This document shows positions 1-7,405 of a stretch of DNA of 8,127 nt, one piece after another. Under the pieces are notes generated by a model. That model ran no database searches. It saw only the letters and a program-made list of their open reading frames with translations, and had not been told where the DNA came from. Within the stretch, counting starts at the first letter, position 1; each line of letters starts with the position of its first letter. The stretch covers positions 1 to 8,127 of the forward strand of contig SLCJ01000411.1 in NCBI GenBank assembly GCA_007125835.1, read 5' to 3'. This DNA is from Verrucomicrobiales bacterium (GTDB taxonomy: Bacteria; Verrucomicrobiota; Verrucomicrobiia; Verrucomicrobiales; SLCJ01). The position numbers and the translations under genes were made by a program.

Positions 1-22
1 ATTGTTTGTCTATTGTTTGTCT
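1..22. repeat. Tandem duplication of an 11-base unit
   Basis: The unit ATTGTTTGTCT occurs twice head to tail, at 1-11 and 12-22, followed by AG. It sits in an AT-rich leader that contrasts with the GC-rich genes after it. The window begins inside or at the edge of the repeat, so more copies may lie to the left. No function can be assigned; it could be a regulator-binding direct repeat or simple slippage. Confidence 0.6.
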
Positions 23-42
23 AGCAAATAACTCAAAATCAT

Positions 43-48
43 TGTAAT
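43..48 (+). promoter_or_regulatory. Possible -10 element for the addB-addA operon
   Basis: TGTAAT at 43-48 matches the sigma70 -10 consensus at five of six positions and lies in the AT-rich leader about 70 bases before the first gene. No good -35 hexamer is found at 16-18 bases spacing; the nearest candidate, TTGTCT at 17-22, is 20 bases away. An AT-rich leader ahead of the first gene suggests that the operon promoter lies here, but the exact element is uncertain and could also be beyond the left edge. Confidence 0.22.
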
Positions 49-107
49 GCATCTTACTTTGCTGAGTTCTTACGATCAAATTCCCCTTGCCGATGGCCGG
101 GCTGTGT

Positions 108-113
108 GGTGAG
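108..113 (+). promoter_or_regulatory. Ribosome binding site that favours the ATG at 121
   Basis: GGTGAG at 108-113 is complementary to the anti-Shine-Dalgarno end except for one mismatch and stands seven bases before the ATG at 121. The in-frame alternatives GTG 106, GTG 109 and ATG 115 overlap this site or lie too close to it. The ATG at 121 is therefore the preferred start. Confidence 0.5.
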
Positions 114-120
114 TATGGGC

Positions 121-3012
121 ATGGAGAACGAGTTGGGTGATCGAGAGCGGATTTTTCTGGGGTGGCGGCGGCCTTTGCTGCCGTTGGCGGCGGAGTGGCT
201 GCTGGCGCGGCGGGGGGAGCTGGCGGGATGGCGGGTGGTGGTGCCGACGAGTCATTGTGGGCGACGGTTGCGGCAGGCGTTGGCGGAGGGGGGTGGTGCT
301 GTGCTGTCGCCGCGTTTTTGCACGCCGGGCGGGTTGTTGCGCGAGGTGGCGGATGGGGGTGGGGTGGCCCCGGAGTGGTTGGAGGTGCTGGGGTGGATGG
401 AGGTGCTGGAGCGGCAGCGGGATTGGTCTGAGTTTGCGGCTTTGTTTCCCGATCCGCCGGGAGTGGGCGAGGGGCGGGGCTGGAGTTTGGGCTTGGCGCG
501 GCAGTTTGTGGCGCTGCGCCGGGCTTTGCAGGAGGGGGGGATGTTGATTGCGGGGGCGGCGCGGCGTCTGGAGCAGGAGGCGGATGGCGGGCGCTGGAAG
601 GCGCTGGCTGTGTTGGAGGGGGAGGTGGAACGATGGCTGACGGGGCGCGGGGTGCGCAGTCGCAGTGCGTTTTTGGCCGGGCCGGGCTGGCATTTGCCGA
701 AGGCGGCGGGGTATGTGTTGGCGGGGGTGGCGGATATGCCGCCGGTGGTTGGGGAGGCCTTTCGGAGGTTGTCCTGTCCGGTGCGGGTGTTGGTGGCGGC
801 TCCGGATGATGAGGCGGACGCATTTTCTTCTCTGGGCCTGCCTTTGGAGGGAGTATGGGGTGGGCGTCCTTTGTTCTGGCCGGAGTCCGGACAGGGGTCG
901 GTGGTGCTGGCGGCGGATCCAGGCGAGCAGGCGGCCAGGATGGTCGAGGCGGTGGCGGCGGCGGGCACGTCTTCAGAAGGGGTGGCTTTTGCCTCGGCGG
1001 ATGCGGGCACGGCGTCGGAGGCGTCGCAAATTTTTACACGTCAGGGGTGGGAGGCATTTGATCCGGCGGCGTTGTCTTCAGCAACGGGGTTGCGGCGGTG
1101 GCTTGGGGTGTGGGGACGGTGGATGGAAAGGCCGCGGCTTTCGGTGGTGCGCGATTTGCTGGCGCTGCCGGAGACAGGGGTGTTGGTGCGCGGGCGGCGG
1201 GCCGACAAGGCGGCGGCTTTGGCGCGGGTACGCGATGCCTGGCTGGCGGTGGAGGCGCCGGATGTGCGGCGGTGTTTGGAGCGCGAGGGCTTCGGGCGGG
1301 TGGAGGTGCGGGAGGCGGCGGCGCAATTGTTGGAGGAAACATTGCAGCCGCTGGAGTCGTGGCGGGCGCGTCTGAGTCGGGACGGGGTGGCTGGACTAAT
1401 TGAGTTGTTAGATGTGGTGGCGCGGACGGGTCAGGACACGGCGAATGAGGTGTCGGGTATCTTGGAGCAGGCCGAGATGATGTCGGAGCTGCAGGCGGAG
1501 GTGGATGTGCCGTCGCGGGTGTGGCTGGATTTGCTGGCGGCGGAGTTGCCACCGGCGCAACCGGACATGCCGGACGGGAGGGTGGTGGATGTGCTGGGTT
1601 GGCTGGAGGTGTTTTTGGAGCCGGGTCGGCATTTGCTGCTGGGCGGGTTAAACGAGGGGCTGGTGCCTGCGGGCGGGGGCGGCGATCCCTGGCTGGGAGA
1701 AGCGGCGCGGCGTGTGCTGGGCCTGCCTTGCGATTCGCGGCGCGCGGCGCGCGATGCCTATCTGTTTCATGCGATGTGCGAGGCGCGGCGCGAAGGCGGG
1801 CGAGTGGATTTGTTTTGCGCGAAGACGGCGGCGGATGGCTCGCCGTTGGCTCCGTCGCGGGTTATGCTGGCGGCCCCGGCGGATGAGCTGCCATCGCGGG
1901 TGCGGTTGTTGTTTGCCGAGGTGGATCCGCCGGAGGCCGGAATGCGCTTTGCGCTGGAATGGAAGTGGCGCCCGCCGACTCGGCGGGGGTCCGGTTTGAG
2001 GCGGGTTTCCATCACGGCGTTGCCCGATTACCTGCGTTGCCCGCTGCGGTTTTATCTGAAGCATGTGCTCAAGTATCAGGATCGCGATGCGGATCGTGGC
2101 GAGTGGAACGCACGGGATTTCGGAAATGTGGCGCATGCGGTGCTGGAGGCATGGGGGCGAGATGAGGCGGCGCGTGAGTGTGGCGAGGCGGAGGGGATTG
2201 CGGCGTGGGTTTTGGCGGAGCTGGATCGTGAGGTGGAGCGCGCGTTTGGAGAGCAGCCGCCTTTGGCCATCCGTTTGCAGACCGAGGCGCTGCGGCGGCG
2301 TCTGGAATGGTTTGCTCACAGGCAGGCGGAGCATTTTGCCGCCGGGTGGCGTGTGCATGCGGTGGAGGAAAAGATGGAGGAAGAAGTGGGAGATATAGTG
2401 CTGGTAGGGAAAATCGACCGTGTGGACAAGCATGTGGAGAGCGGAGCTTGGATGGTGATCGATTACAAGACGGGAAAGATGAGGGATGTGATGGGGGCTC
2501 ATTTGCGCAAGGCGGAGAAGGACGGTGTGGTTCCGGCGCATTTGGTTGGCTCTCCTGCGGTGTGGCAGAGGGAGAAGGTCGATCGCAAGGGATCGCGCAT
2601 GGAGCGAATGTTGTGGCGAAATTTGCAGCTTCCCAGTTATGCGGTGGTTTGGCGGCAGCGGTTTGGCGGCAGCGTGATGCCTGCGTATTTCATGCTAAGC
2701 GACAAAGAGGCGGAGGTGAGGGTGGCCCCATGGGATGATTTTTCCGAGGCCGATGCGGAAGCGGCGTGGAAGTGTGTGCGCCATGTGCTGGGGCGCGTTG
2801 CGGAGGGGGTGTTCTGGCCACCGGCCGCGAAGGTGGATTACGACGACTACGCGATGCTCGCTCCAGAGGGGATTTTGGCCGAGCATGTCGAAGCACCCGA
2901 ACTGTGGAGGGAGGCGGAGGAGGGCGGCGATGATTCCACTTCGGATGAAGTGGAGTACGATGGCGAGGATCTTTGGGATGAGGAATTTAATGAGGAGGAC
3001 GACGAATCATGA
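121..3012 (+). CDS. addB: AddB-type subunit of an AddAB helicase-nuclease (PD-(D/E)XK nuclease)
   Basis: Predicted second subunit of an AddAB-like complex that resects double-strand DNA ends for RecA loading. The product is 963 residues from ATG 121 (968 from GTG 106). The N-terminal part begins with a conserved-looking VVVPTSH segment but has no Walker A motif, so this half is probably a non-ATPase scaffold, as in RecC. The segment GGLNEGLVP (from residue 508) followed by DPWLGEAARRVLGLP is typical of AddB proteins. The C-terminal RecB-type nuclease shows CPLRFYL (C640), a histidine motif GNVAHAVLE (H672), GKIDRVD (D766) and IDYKTGK (D781, K783), so catalysis looks intact. No CxxC follows the nuclease core: the last cysteine is C885, and the place after VFWPP where classical AddB has its iron-sulfur cysteines reads DYDDYAML. 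The last 39 residues contain 20 acidic residues. The stop overlaps the next start (ATGA), so translation is probably coupled. The coding strand is strongly G-rich. The family is fairly sure; the exact orthology is an inference. Confidence 0.85.
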   Translation: MENELGDRERIFLGWRRPLLPLAAEWLLARRGELAGWRVVVPTSHCGRRLRQALAEGGGAVLSPRFCTPGGLLREVADGGGVAPEWLEVLGWMEVLERQRDWSEFAALFPDPPGVGEGRGWSLGLARQFVALRRALQEGGMLIAGAARRLEQEADGGRWKALAVLEGEVERWLTGRGVRSRSAFLAGPGWHLPKAAGYVLAGVADMPPVVGEAFRRLSCPVRVLVAAPDDEADAFSSLGLPLEGVWGGRPLFWPESGQGSVVLAADPGEQAARMVEAVAAAGTSSEGVAFASADAGTASEASQIFTRQGWEAFDPAALSSATGLRRWLGVWGRWMERPRLSVVRDLLALPETGVLVRGRRADKAAALARVRDAWLAVEAPDVRRCLEREGFGRVEVREAAAQLLEETLQPLESWRARLSRDGVAGLIELLDVVARTGQDTANEVSGILEQAEMMSELQAEVDVPSRVWLDLLAAELPPAQPDMPDGRVVDVLGWLEVFLEPGRHLLLGGLNEGLVPAGGGGDPWLGEAARRVLGLPCDSRRAARDAYLFHAMCEARREGGRVDLFCAKTAADGSPLAPSRVMLAAPADELPSRVRLLFAEVDPPEAGMRFALEWKWRPPTRRGSGLRRVSITALPDYLRCPLRFYLKHVLKYQDRDADRGEWNARDFGNVAHAVLEAWGRDEAARECGEAEGIAAWVLAELDREVERAFGEQPPLAIRLQTEALRRRLEWFAHRQAEHFAAGWRVHAVEEKMEEEVGDIVLVGKIDRVDKHVESGAWMVIDYKTGKMRDVMGAHLRKAEKDGVVPAHLVGSPAVWQREKVDRKGSRMERMLWRNLQLPSYAVVWRQRFGGSVMPAYFMLSDKEAEVRVAPWDDFSEADAEAAWKCVRHVLGRVAEGVFWPPAAKVDYDDYAMLAPEGILAEHVEAPELWREAEEGGDDSTSDEVEYDGEDLWDEEFNEEDDES
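2993..2998 (+). promoter_or_regulatory. Strong Shine-Dalgarno for the second operon gene
   Basis: A perfect AGGAGG at 2993-2998 stands ten bases before the ATG at 3009 and lies inside the last codons of the upstream gene. Together with the four-base ATGA overlap it indicates efficient coupled translation of the two subunits, fitting a complex with equal numbers of each. Confidence 0.75.
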
Positions 3013-6000
3013 GCAACGCGCCTTTTGCCAAAAATCTGCTGATCCGCGCATCCGCAGGATCGGGAAAAACCTACCAACTGAGCAACCGTATCATTTCCTT
3101 GATCGCGAGCGGGGTGGAGCCGTCGTCGGTGGTGGCGCTGACCTTCACTCGCAAGGCGGCGGGTGAGTTTGCCGATGATGTGCTGGGCAAGCTGGCGCGG
3201 GCGGCGGAGGACCCGGCGGCGGCGCGGCGTCTGGCGCCGGAGATCGGATGCCCGGACGCTTCGTTTCCCGATCTGCTGGAGCTGGTGGTGCGCGACCTGC
3301 CGCGCCTGATGCTTGGCACGATGGATAGTTTTTCGGCGCGGGTGGTGCAGGCGTTTCAGGTCGAGCTGGGGCTTACCGGAGGGTCTTTCGGTGTGATCGA
3401 GGGCGGTCCGGCGGAGGCGGCCATGGATGATTTGTTGAACGACCTGCTGCATGACACGCTGGACGGACCGGGTGCCGAGGCTTTCGTGCAGGCATTCCGC
3501 CGTGCCACCGCCGGACGCCAAGATGCGAAGGTACTCGCTCCTCTCCGATCGCAGGTGAACGATTGGCACAAGGTACTGCTCAATCCCGACGGCGGCGGCG
3601 ACTGGGGGCCTGCCTGGCTGGCCGGCGGAGCGGTTTCGTCCGAGTGGGAGGCGCGCAAGGAAAAACTGCTGGATCGCGTGAGCGCCGGGTTGGCTGATTT
3701 TCAACACACCGACAAACGTCAGGTCGCGGCGCTGGATAAGATGGTGGATTTATTGCGTGTGCACACGGTGGGCAGTGGTATGTTTTCCCCAAAGTCTTCG
3801 GTGGAGAAGACACTGTGGGCGGCTGTGCTGGACGGGGATGATCCGCTCCATGGGAAAATGTATAAAGGCTTCGACCTGCCTGCGGCGGCGGGCGATGCCC
3901 TGCGGGAGGCTCTGCTTTTGCTGGCGAGATGTGAGATGGCCGCCGCTCTTGAGCGCACGGCGGCCTTGTATGAGGTGCTGATGGCTTACGACCGCGAACG
4001 GGAGCGGAGGTTGCGGAGCCGGGGGCTGCTTGGCTTCGACGAGCTGAAGCGGATGATGGCGCTGTGGGCGACCGACGAGGAGGCGCGGCTGCGGCGCGAG
4101 GCGGTGGATTTCCGCCTCGATGCCCGGTATCAGCACTGGCTGTTGGATGAATTTCAGGATACGAGCACCGGCCAGTGGATCGGGCTCAAGCCGCTTTTGG
4201 ATGAAGCGGCGATGGGCGACGAAGGCACGCTTTTCGTGGTAGGCGATGCCAAGCAGGCAGTCTATGCCTGGCGCGATGGAAACGTGCGTCTGTTTGACGA
4301 GGTGCACCGTTGGTATGGCGAAAACCTAGTCGAGGAAAGCATGGATGTGTCGTTCCGCTCGTGTGCCGAAGTGCTGGCGCTGGTGAACCGGGTGTGCGGC
4401 GATGTTGCGACAGTGCGCGCTTTGTATGGCGACGCGGTGGCCGAGCGATGGGAGCAGGTGTGGCATGATCATCGTCCGGCGGAGGTTCTGGCCGGGCGGC
4501 GGGGTGAGGCGCGGGTTGAACTTTTTGACTGGGAGGAGGCGGAGGGCGGCACGGAGCGTGAGAAGATGGATGGCGCACGTTTTGTGCGCCTGGCCGAAGT
4601 GCTGCGCGAGCGCGGCGTGGGGGAGCGGGATTTGACCTGCGGGGTGTTGCTGCGTGGTAACAAGTTGGTGCGTGCGGTGTCGCGTTTTCTGCGCGATGAG
4701 GGCTTTGACGTGATCGAAGAGGGCGAGCGAAAACCAGCCGCTGACAATGTGGTGGGTGTGGCGCTGGCGGCGCTGGTAAGTTGGCTGGCCAATCCGGCGG
4801 ACGCACGGGCGGCGGGCGTGTGGGCGATGTCGCCGCTGCGGGACATGCTGGTAGGCGAGTATGGTGGGGCGTGGCAGGCGATGTGGGAGGGCTTGAACCG
4901 TCGGGCTGCGGATGAAGGCTATGCGGGGATGCTCTCCGGTGTGGTCGGGCTTTGCGGTGCGGAGTGGACGGTTTTCAGTCGGCGGCGCGCCGCTGATCTG
5001 ATCAGCGCGGTGGCGGCTTTGGAAGTGGGGCGTGCGGTGGTGGGGGCGGCGGAGGTGGCACGCATGCTCGACAAACTGGGGGTGAAACAAGCCCCGGGAC
5101 GAGCCGCCGTGCAGGTGATGACGATTCACAAGTCGAAGGGGCTGGGATTTGATCTGGTGGTGCTGCCCGAGGTGCCGAACCGCAAGGTGCCGAATTTCGC
5201 GCACTACCGGATGGCTTCCGGCGAGGGGTGGGTGAGCGCAGTGCCCGCCGCCTGGGCGCGCGAGGCCTCGCCAGAGATGAAGGCGGCGGAAGAGCGCTGG
5301 AGCGAGGAACAGTGCTATGAGGACATGTGTATGTTTTATGTGGCGATGACCCGCGCCAAGTCCGGGCTGGTGGTGCTGTTGCCGAGGACGAAAGAGAAGG
5401 CGAATTCCAAAGGCGGGCCGACCGCCTCTGCGGATACTTTGCTGCGGTCGAGTCTTGGCGAGGAGGAGGGAGTTGAGGGTGGCGAGGTGTTATATGCCGA
5501 GGGTGATGTCGGGTGGGTTTCGTCGTGTGCCATGATGGACGAGAAGGTGGTAGAGGGGACTGAAAGCCGCTTGGGTGAAGGAGTGCCTCTGCGGCGGCGG
5601 CGGCGACCCAGCCGCGAGGAGGACGAGGCAAAGGAATACGGCGAGGAAGCAACAGGCGGCACGGCAAAGACAGTAGCGGTTTCGCCGCGCGGGATGCGTT
5701 TCGGCTCGCGGGTGCACCAGCTTTTCGAACAGGTGGGGTGGGAGGACGAAGGCGTGCCCGAATTGCCCGGGGACGACGGTGGAAAGATGGTGGCGCGTCT
5801 GCTGCGGGAGCCGGAGGTCCGGGTTCTTTTCAGCCGCCGCGGGCGGGCGGTGGAATTGTTTCGCGAGCAGGCCTTCGATTTGATTGATGACAAAGGGTGT
5901 TGGGTAACAGGCGTGATCGACCGCCTTCACGTGGAGATGAAGGACGGAAAGCCAGTGGCCGCCGAGGTGATCGATTTCAAGACCGACCGCGTGGACACGC

Positions 6001-6140
6001 CCGATGAACTGGTCGCCCGCCATGCCCCGCAAATGCGCGCCTACCGCGAGGCGGTGGCCAAGGCGCTGGGGATCGATCGGGACCGCGTCGCGTGTCGATT
6101 GGTTTCGACGCGGTTGGCTGCGGTGGTGGAGTGCGGGTGA
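3009..6140 (+). CDS. addA: AddA-type UvrD/Rep helicase with C-terminal nuclease domain
   Basis: Predicted motor and nuclease subunit of an AddAB/RecBCD-like complex: an ATP-driven 3'-5' translocase that unwinds broken DNA ends and cuts with its own nuclease. The 1043-residue product carries the superfamily 1A helicase motifs in order: Walker A ASAGSGKT (K20, T21), Walker B DEFQDT (D380, E381), motif III GDAKQAVYAWRDGN (from about G412; Q416), motif IV SFRS (R450), motif V TIHKSKGLGFD (H707) and motif VI YVAMTRAK (R782). The C-terminal RecB-type nuclease shows GSRVHQLFE (H903), GVIDRLH (D971), VIDFKTD (D989, K991) and a QxxxY motif (Q1008, Y1012), so both activities look intact. It is somewhat shorter than Bacillus AddA (about 1230 residues). 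The start overlaps the addB stop and has a perfect AGGAGG. The fused nuclease and the AddB-type neighbour distinguish it from UvrD, Rep or PcrA; RecB is the main alternative, but no recC or recD is in the window. Confidence 0.92.
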   Translation: MSNAPFAKNLLIRASAGSGKTYQLSNRIISLIASGVEPSSVVALTFTRKAAGEFADDVLGKLARAAEDPAAARRLAPEIGCPDASFPDLLELVVRDLPRLMLGTMDSFSARVVQAFQVELGLTGGSFGVIEGGPAEAAMDDLLNDLLHDTLDGPGAEAFVQAFRRATAGRQDAKVLAPLRSQVNDWHKVLLNPDGGGDWGPAWLAGGAVSSEWEARKEKLLDRVSAGLADFQHTDKRQVAALDKMVDLLRVHTVGSGMFSPKSSVEKTLWAAVLDGDDPLHGKMYKGFDLPAAAGDALREALLLLARCEMAAALERTAALYEVLMAYDRERERRLRSRGLLGFDELKRMMALWATDEEARLRREAVDFRLDARYQHWLLDEFQDTSTGQWIGLKPLLDEAAMGDEGTLFVVGDAKQAVYAWRDGNVRLFDEVHRWYGENLVEESMDVSFRSCAEVLALVNRVCGDVATVRALYGDAVAERWEQVWHDHRPAEVLAGRRGEARVELFDWEEAEGGTEREKMDGARFVRLAEVLRERGVGERDLTCGVLLRGNKLVRAVSRFLRDEGFDVIEEGERKPAADNVVGVALAALVSWLANPADARAAGVWAMSPLRDMLVGEYGGAWQAMWEGLNRRAADEGYAGMLSGVVGLCGAEWTVFSRRRAADLISAVAALEVGRAVVGAAEVARMLDKLGVKQAPGRAAVQVMTIHKSKGLGFDLVVLPEVPNRKVPNFAHYRMASGEGWVSAVPAAWAREASPEMKAAEERWSEEQCYEDMCMFYVAMTRAKSGLVVLLPRTKEKANSKGGPTASADTLLRSSLGEEEGVEGGEVLYAEGDVGWVSSCAMMDEKVVEGTESRLGEGVPLRRRRRPSREEDEAKEYGEEATGGTAKTVAVSPRGMRFGSRVHQLFEQVGWEDEGVPELPGDDGGKMVARLLREPEVRVLFSRRGRAVELFREQAFDLIDDKGCWVTGVIDRLHVEMKDGKPVAAEVIDFKTDRVDTPDELVARHAPQMRAYREAVAKALGIDRDRVACRLVSTRLAAVVECG

Positions 6141-6147
6141 TTCGGGG

Positions 6148-6180
6148 GGAGGTTGATCGCGGCGGATGTCGCTCAACTCC
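6148..6180. terminator. Possible stem-loop between convergent genes
   Basis: GGAG (6148-6151) plus TTGA (6153-6156), with one bulged G at 6152, pairs with TCAA (6173-6176) plus CTCC (6177-6180), leaving a 16-base loop that can partly pair further. It overlaps the stop codon of the - strand gene (6173-6175) and begins eight bases after the addA stop. Its place between convergent genes suits a shared terminator, but no T-run follows on either strand, so it is not a canonical intrinsic terminator. Confidence 0.25.
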
Positions 6181-7165
6181 AAGGGTGGACGGTGTGTTCC
6201 ACGGTGCCGTCGGGATGGAGGAGGAGTTCGACCCAGAGGTGGCCGAAGCCGAGGTATTCGCCATTCCACCAAGCGGCGCTGACCGCGCCGCCGCAAATGT
6301 AGGACATGTGGTCGGCGGCGGCCCGGTCGATGGTGTGCATGTGTCCGGAGAGGGCGAGTTTGGCGTGGGGGTGGTTGCGGAACAGCTCGCGGAAGCGGGT
6401 GGCCCCTTTCACGGCCCAGTTTGCGGGGACACGGTATCCGCCGGATTCGATGGCGGTGGAGGGTTCGAAGAAGTGGGTGACCGAGAGGATGGGGGCGTGG
6501 GAGACGAGGCACACCGGCTCGGGTCCGGCGGCGAGTTCGCGTTCGAGCCAAGACCATTGCTCGTCGTCCAGTTTGCAGCCATCGGCGTGAAAGCAGTCGA
6601 GCAGGATAAAGCGCCAGCCGCCGATGACGCGGCTGAAGTAGCGGTGGGGCATGTCGAAGCGCTCGATGGCGAGGGATTTCTCGGACGGATGGTCGTCACC
6701 TCCGTCCTCGGCGGGGGCGTTCCACCAGATGTCGTGATTGCCGATCACGGATAAAGAGGGGGTGTTGAGTTGATCCGCCACCTGACTGGTCCACAGGTCG
6801 AATTGGGTCATAACAGATTCCTCGGTGACGTCGCGCGCGTCGACGTTCATCACGTTGTCGCCGCCGAAGATGAACAGGTCGGGCGGCGTGGGGCGGTTTT
6901 GAATTTCTTGGATCAGCCCGCCAACCCGTTCCGCCGCGCCGGGATTGTCGGACGGCATGTGGGTGTCGGTGAGGAATGCGACACGCAAGGGGCGGCCCGC
7001 CCCGGGATCGCTCGGTTCCGAAGCGGCGGCCGTCAGCGTTCTGCCCGCCAGCAATCCAGCGGTGGCGAGACCGGCACGGAGGATGTGACGCCGCCGGGGC
7101 ATCAGGGGGCGGGAGGGTGGCGGGGTGTCTGGCTTCATAGAGCGGGATTTATTGGGAGGTGGCAT
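6173..7165 (-). CDS. Tat-exported calcineurin-like metallophosphoesterase
   Basis: Predicted dinuclear metal-dependent phosphoesterase acting outside the cytoplasm; the substrate is unknown. With the start at 7165 it has 330 residues. All core family motifs are present in order: DTH (D67, H69), GGDN (D103), GNHD (N143, H144), SHAPI (H223) and GHMH (H275, H277). The N-terminus has an arginine cluster RRRHILRAG (R24-R26), a hydrophobic stretch GLATAGLLAG and a likely cleavage site near TAAAS (residues 46-50), which resembles a Tat signal peptide. The start at 7165 was chosen because AGGA stands ten bases before it; ATG 7138 (321 residues) and ATG 7102, just before the twin arginines, are possible. 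An ATG at 7255 would add 30 atypical residues. The family includes cyclic-nucleotide phosphodiesterases such as CpdA, but that specificity cannot be read here. It is convergent to addA with a 32-base gap and need not share its function. Confidence 0.85.
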   Translation of the reverse strand: MPPPNKSRSMKPDTPPPSRPLMPRRRHILRAGLATAGLLAGRTLTAAASEPSDPGAGRPLRVAFLTDTHMPSDNPGAAERVGGLIQEIQNRPTPPDLFIFGGDNVMNVDARDVTEESVMTQFDLWTSQVADQLNTPSLSVIGNHDIWWNAPAEDGGDDHPSEKSLAIERFDMPHRYFSRVIGGWRFILLDCFHADGCKLDDEQWSWLERELAAGPEPVCLVSHAPILSVTHFFEPSTAIESGGYRVPANWAVKGATRFRELFRNHPHAKLALSGHMHTIDRAAADHMSYICGGAVSAAWWNGEYLGFGHLWVELLLHPDGTVEHTVHPWS

Positions 7166-7265
7166 GTCGTCGCGGTCCTGCGGTGCCGTGGTGCTTTGCT
7201 GGAAACGGCGCAGGTGGGGAGGTGCTTTCAGGAAGTGCGTGGGAGACGCATGCATGGATGCACTC

Positions 7266-7285
7266 TGGCATCCCTCCGGGATGCG
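7266..7285. repeat. REP-like palindrome, copy 1 (diverged)
   Basis: TGGCATCCCTCCGGGATGCG: arms GCATCCC (7268-7274) and GGGATGC (7278-7284) form a perfect seven-pair stem with a three-base loop TCC. It shares TGGCATCCCTNCGGGATG with copies 2 and 3. The preceding GGATGC at 7256-7261 can also pair with GCATCC at 7268-7273, giving an alternative hairpin. Confidence 0.8.
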
Positions 7286-7303
7286 ATCGAGGGATCGGGC
7301 AAT

Positions 7304-7332
7304 CCGGGGGTATCGCTGCGCTCAACCCCCGG
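7304..7332. repeat. Second type of hairpin element between palindrome copies
   Basis: CCGGGGGT (7304-7311) and ACCCCCGG (7325-7332) are perfect eight-base inverted arms around a 13-base loop ATCGCTGCGCTCA. The sequence is unlike the neighbouring palindrome and stands between its copies 1 and 2. From memory, similar hairpins are dispersed in Verrucomicrobiota and Planctomycetota genomes, but this was not checked. Confidence 0.75.
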
Positions 7333-7340
7333 CTACGGTC

Positions 7341-7361
7341 TGGCATCCCTACGGGATGGCA
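7341..7361. repeat. REP-like palindrome, copy 2
   Basis: TGGCATCCCTACGGGATGGCA: arms CATCCC (7344-7349) and GGGATG (7353-7358) pair around TAC. It differs from copy 3 at one base, in the loop. It lies nine bases after the CCGGGGGT/ACCCCCGG hairpin. Confidence 0.8.
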
Positions 7362-7384
7362 GGGATTTGGACCGTCATTCGGCG

Positions 7385-7405
7385 TGGCATCCCTTCGGGA
7401 TGGCA
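7385..7405. repeat. REP-like palindrome, copy 3
   Basis: TGGCATCCCTTCGGGATGGCA: arms CATCCC (7388-7393) and GGGATG (7397-7402) pair around TTC. It is identical to copy 2 except for the middle base of the loop. Read as RNA it makes a compact stem with a tight loop and could slow or end transcripts from the toxin-antitoxin module, which would run into it on the - strand. Confidence 0.8.

Noticed and set aside
1648..2541. Open frame of 297 codons on the - strand
   Set aside because: It is antisense to addB. Its His/Arg/Pro-rich composition is typical of a shadow of a G-rich coding strand.
5490..6557. Open frame of 355 codons on the - strand
   Set aside because: It is antisense to the addA nuclease domain and shares sequence with the phosphoesterase in another frame. 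Its composition is Arg/Pro/His-rich, with no motif.
6092..6754. Open frame of 220 codons on the + strand
   Set aside because: It is antisense to the phosphoesterase motifs, glycine/valine-rich, and best explained by high GC content.
7166..7255. Longer phosphoesterase beginning at ATG 7255
   Set aside because: It would place 30 residues with no signal-peptide or domain character ahead of the Tat-like leader. The start at 7165 has an AGGA at suitable distance.
7266..7405. Possible CRISPR array from three similar repeats
   Set aside because: The copies are short palindromes with unequal spacing (75 and 44 bases between starts), one spacer contains another hairpin, and no cas gene is near.
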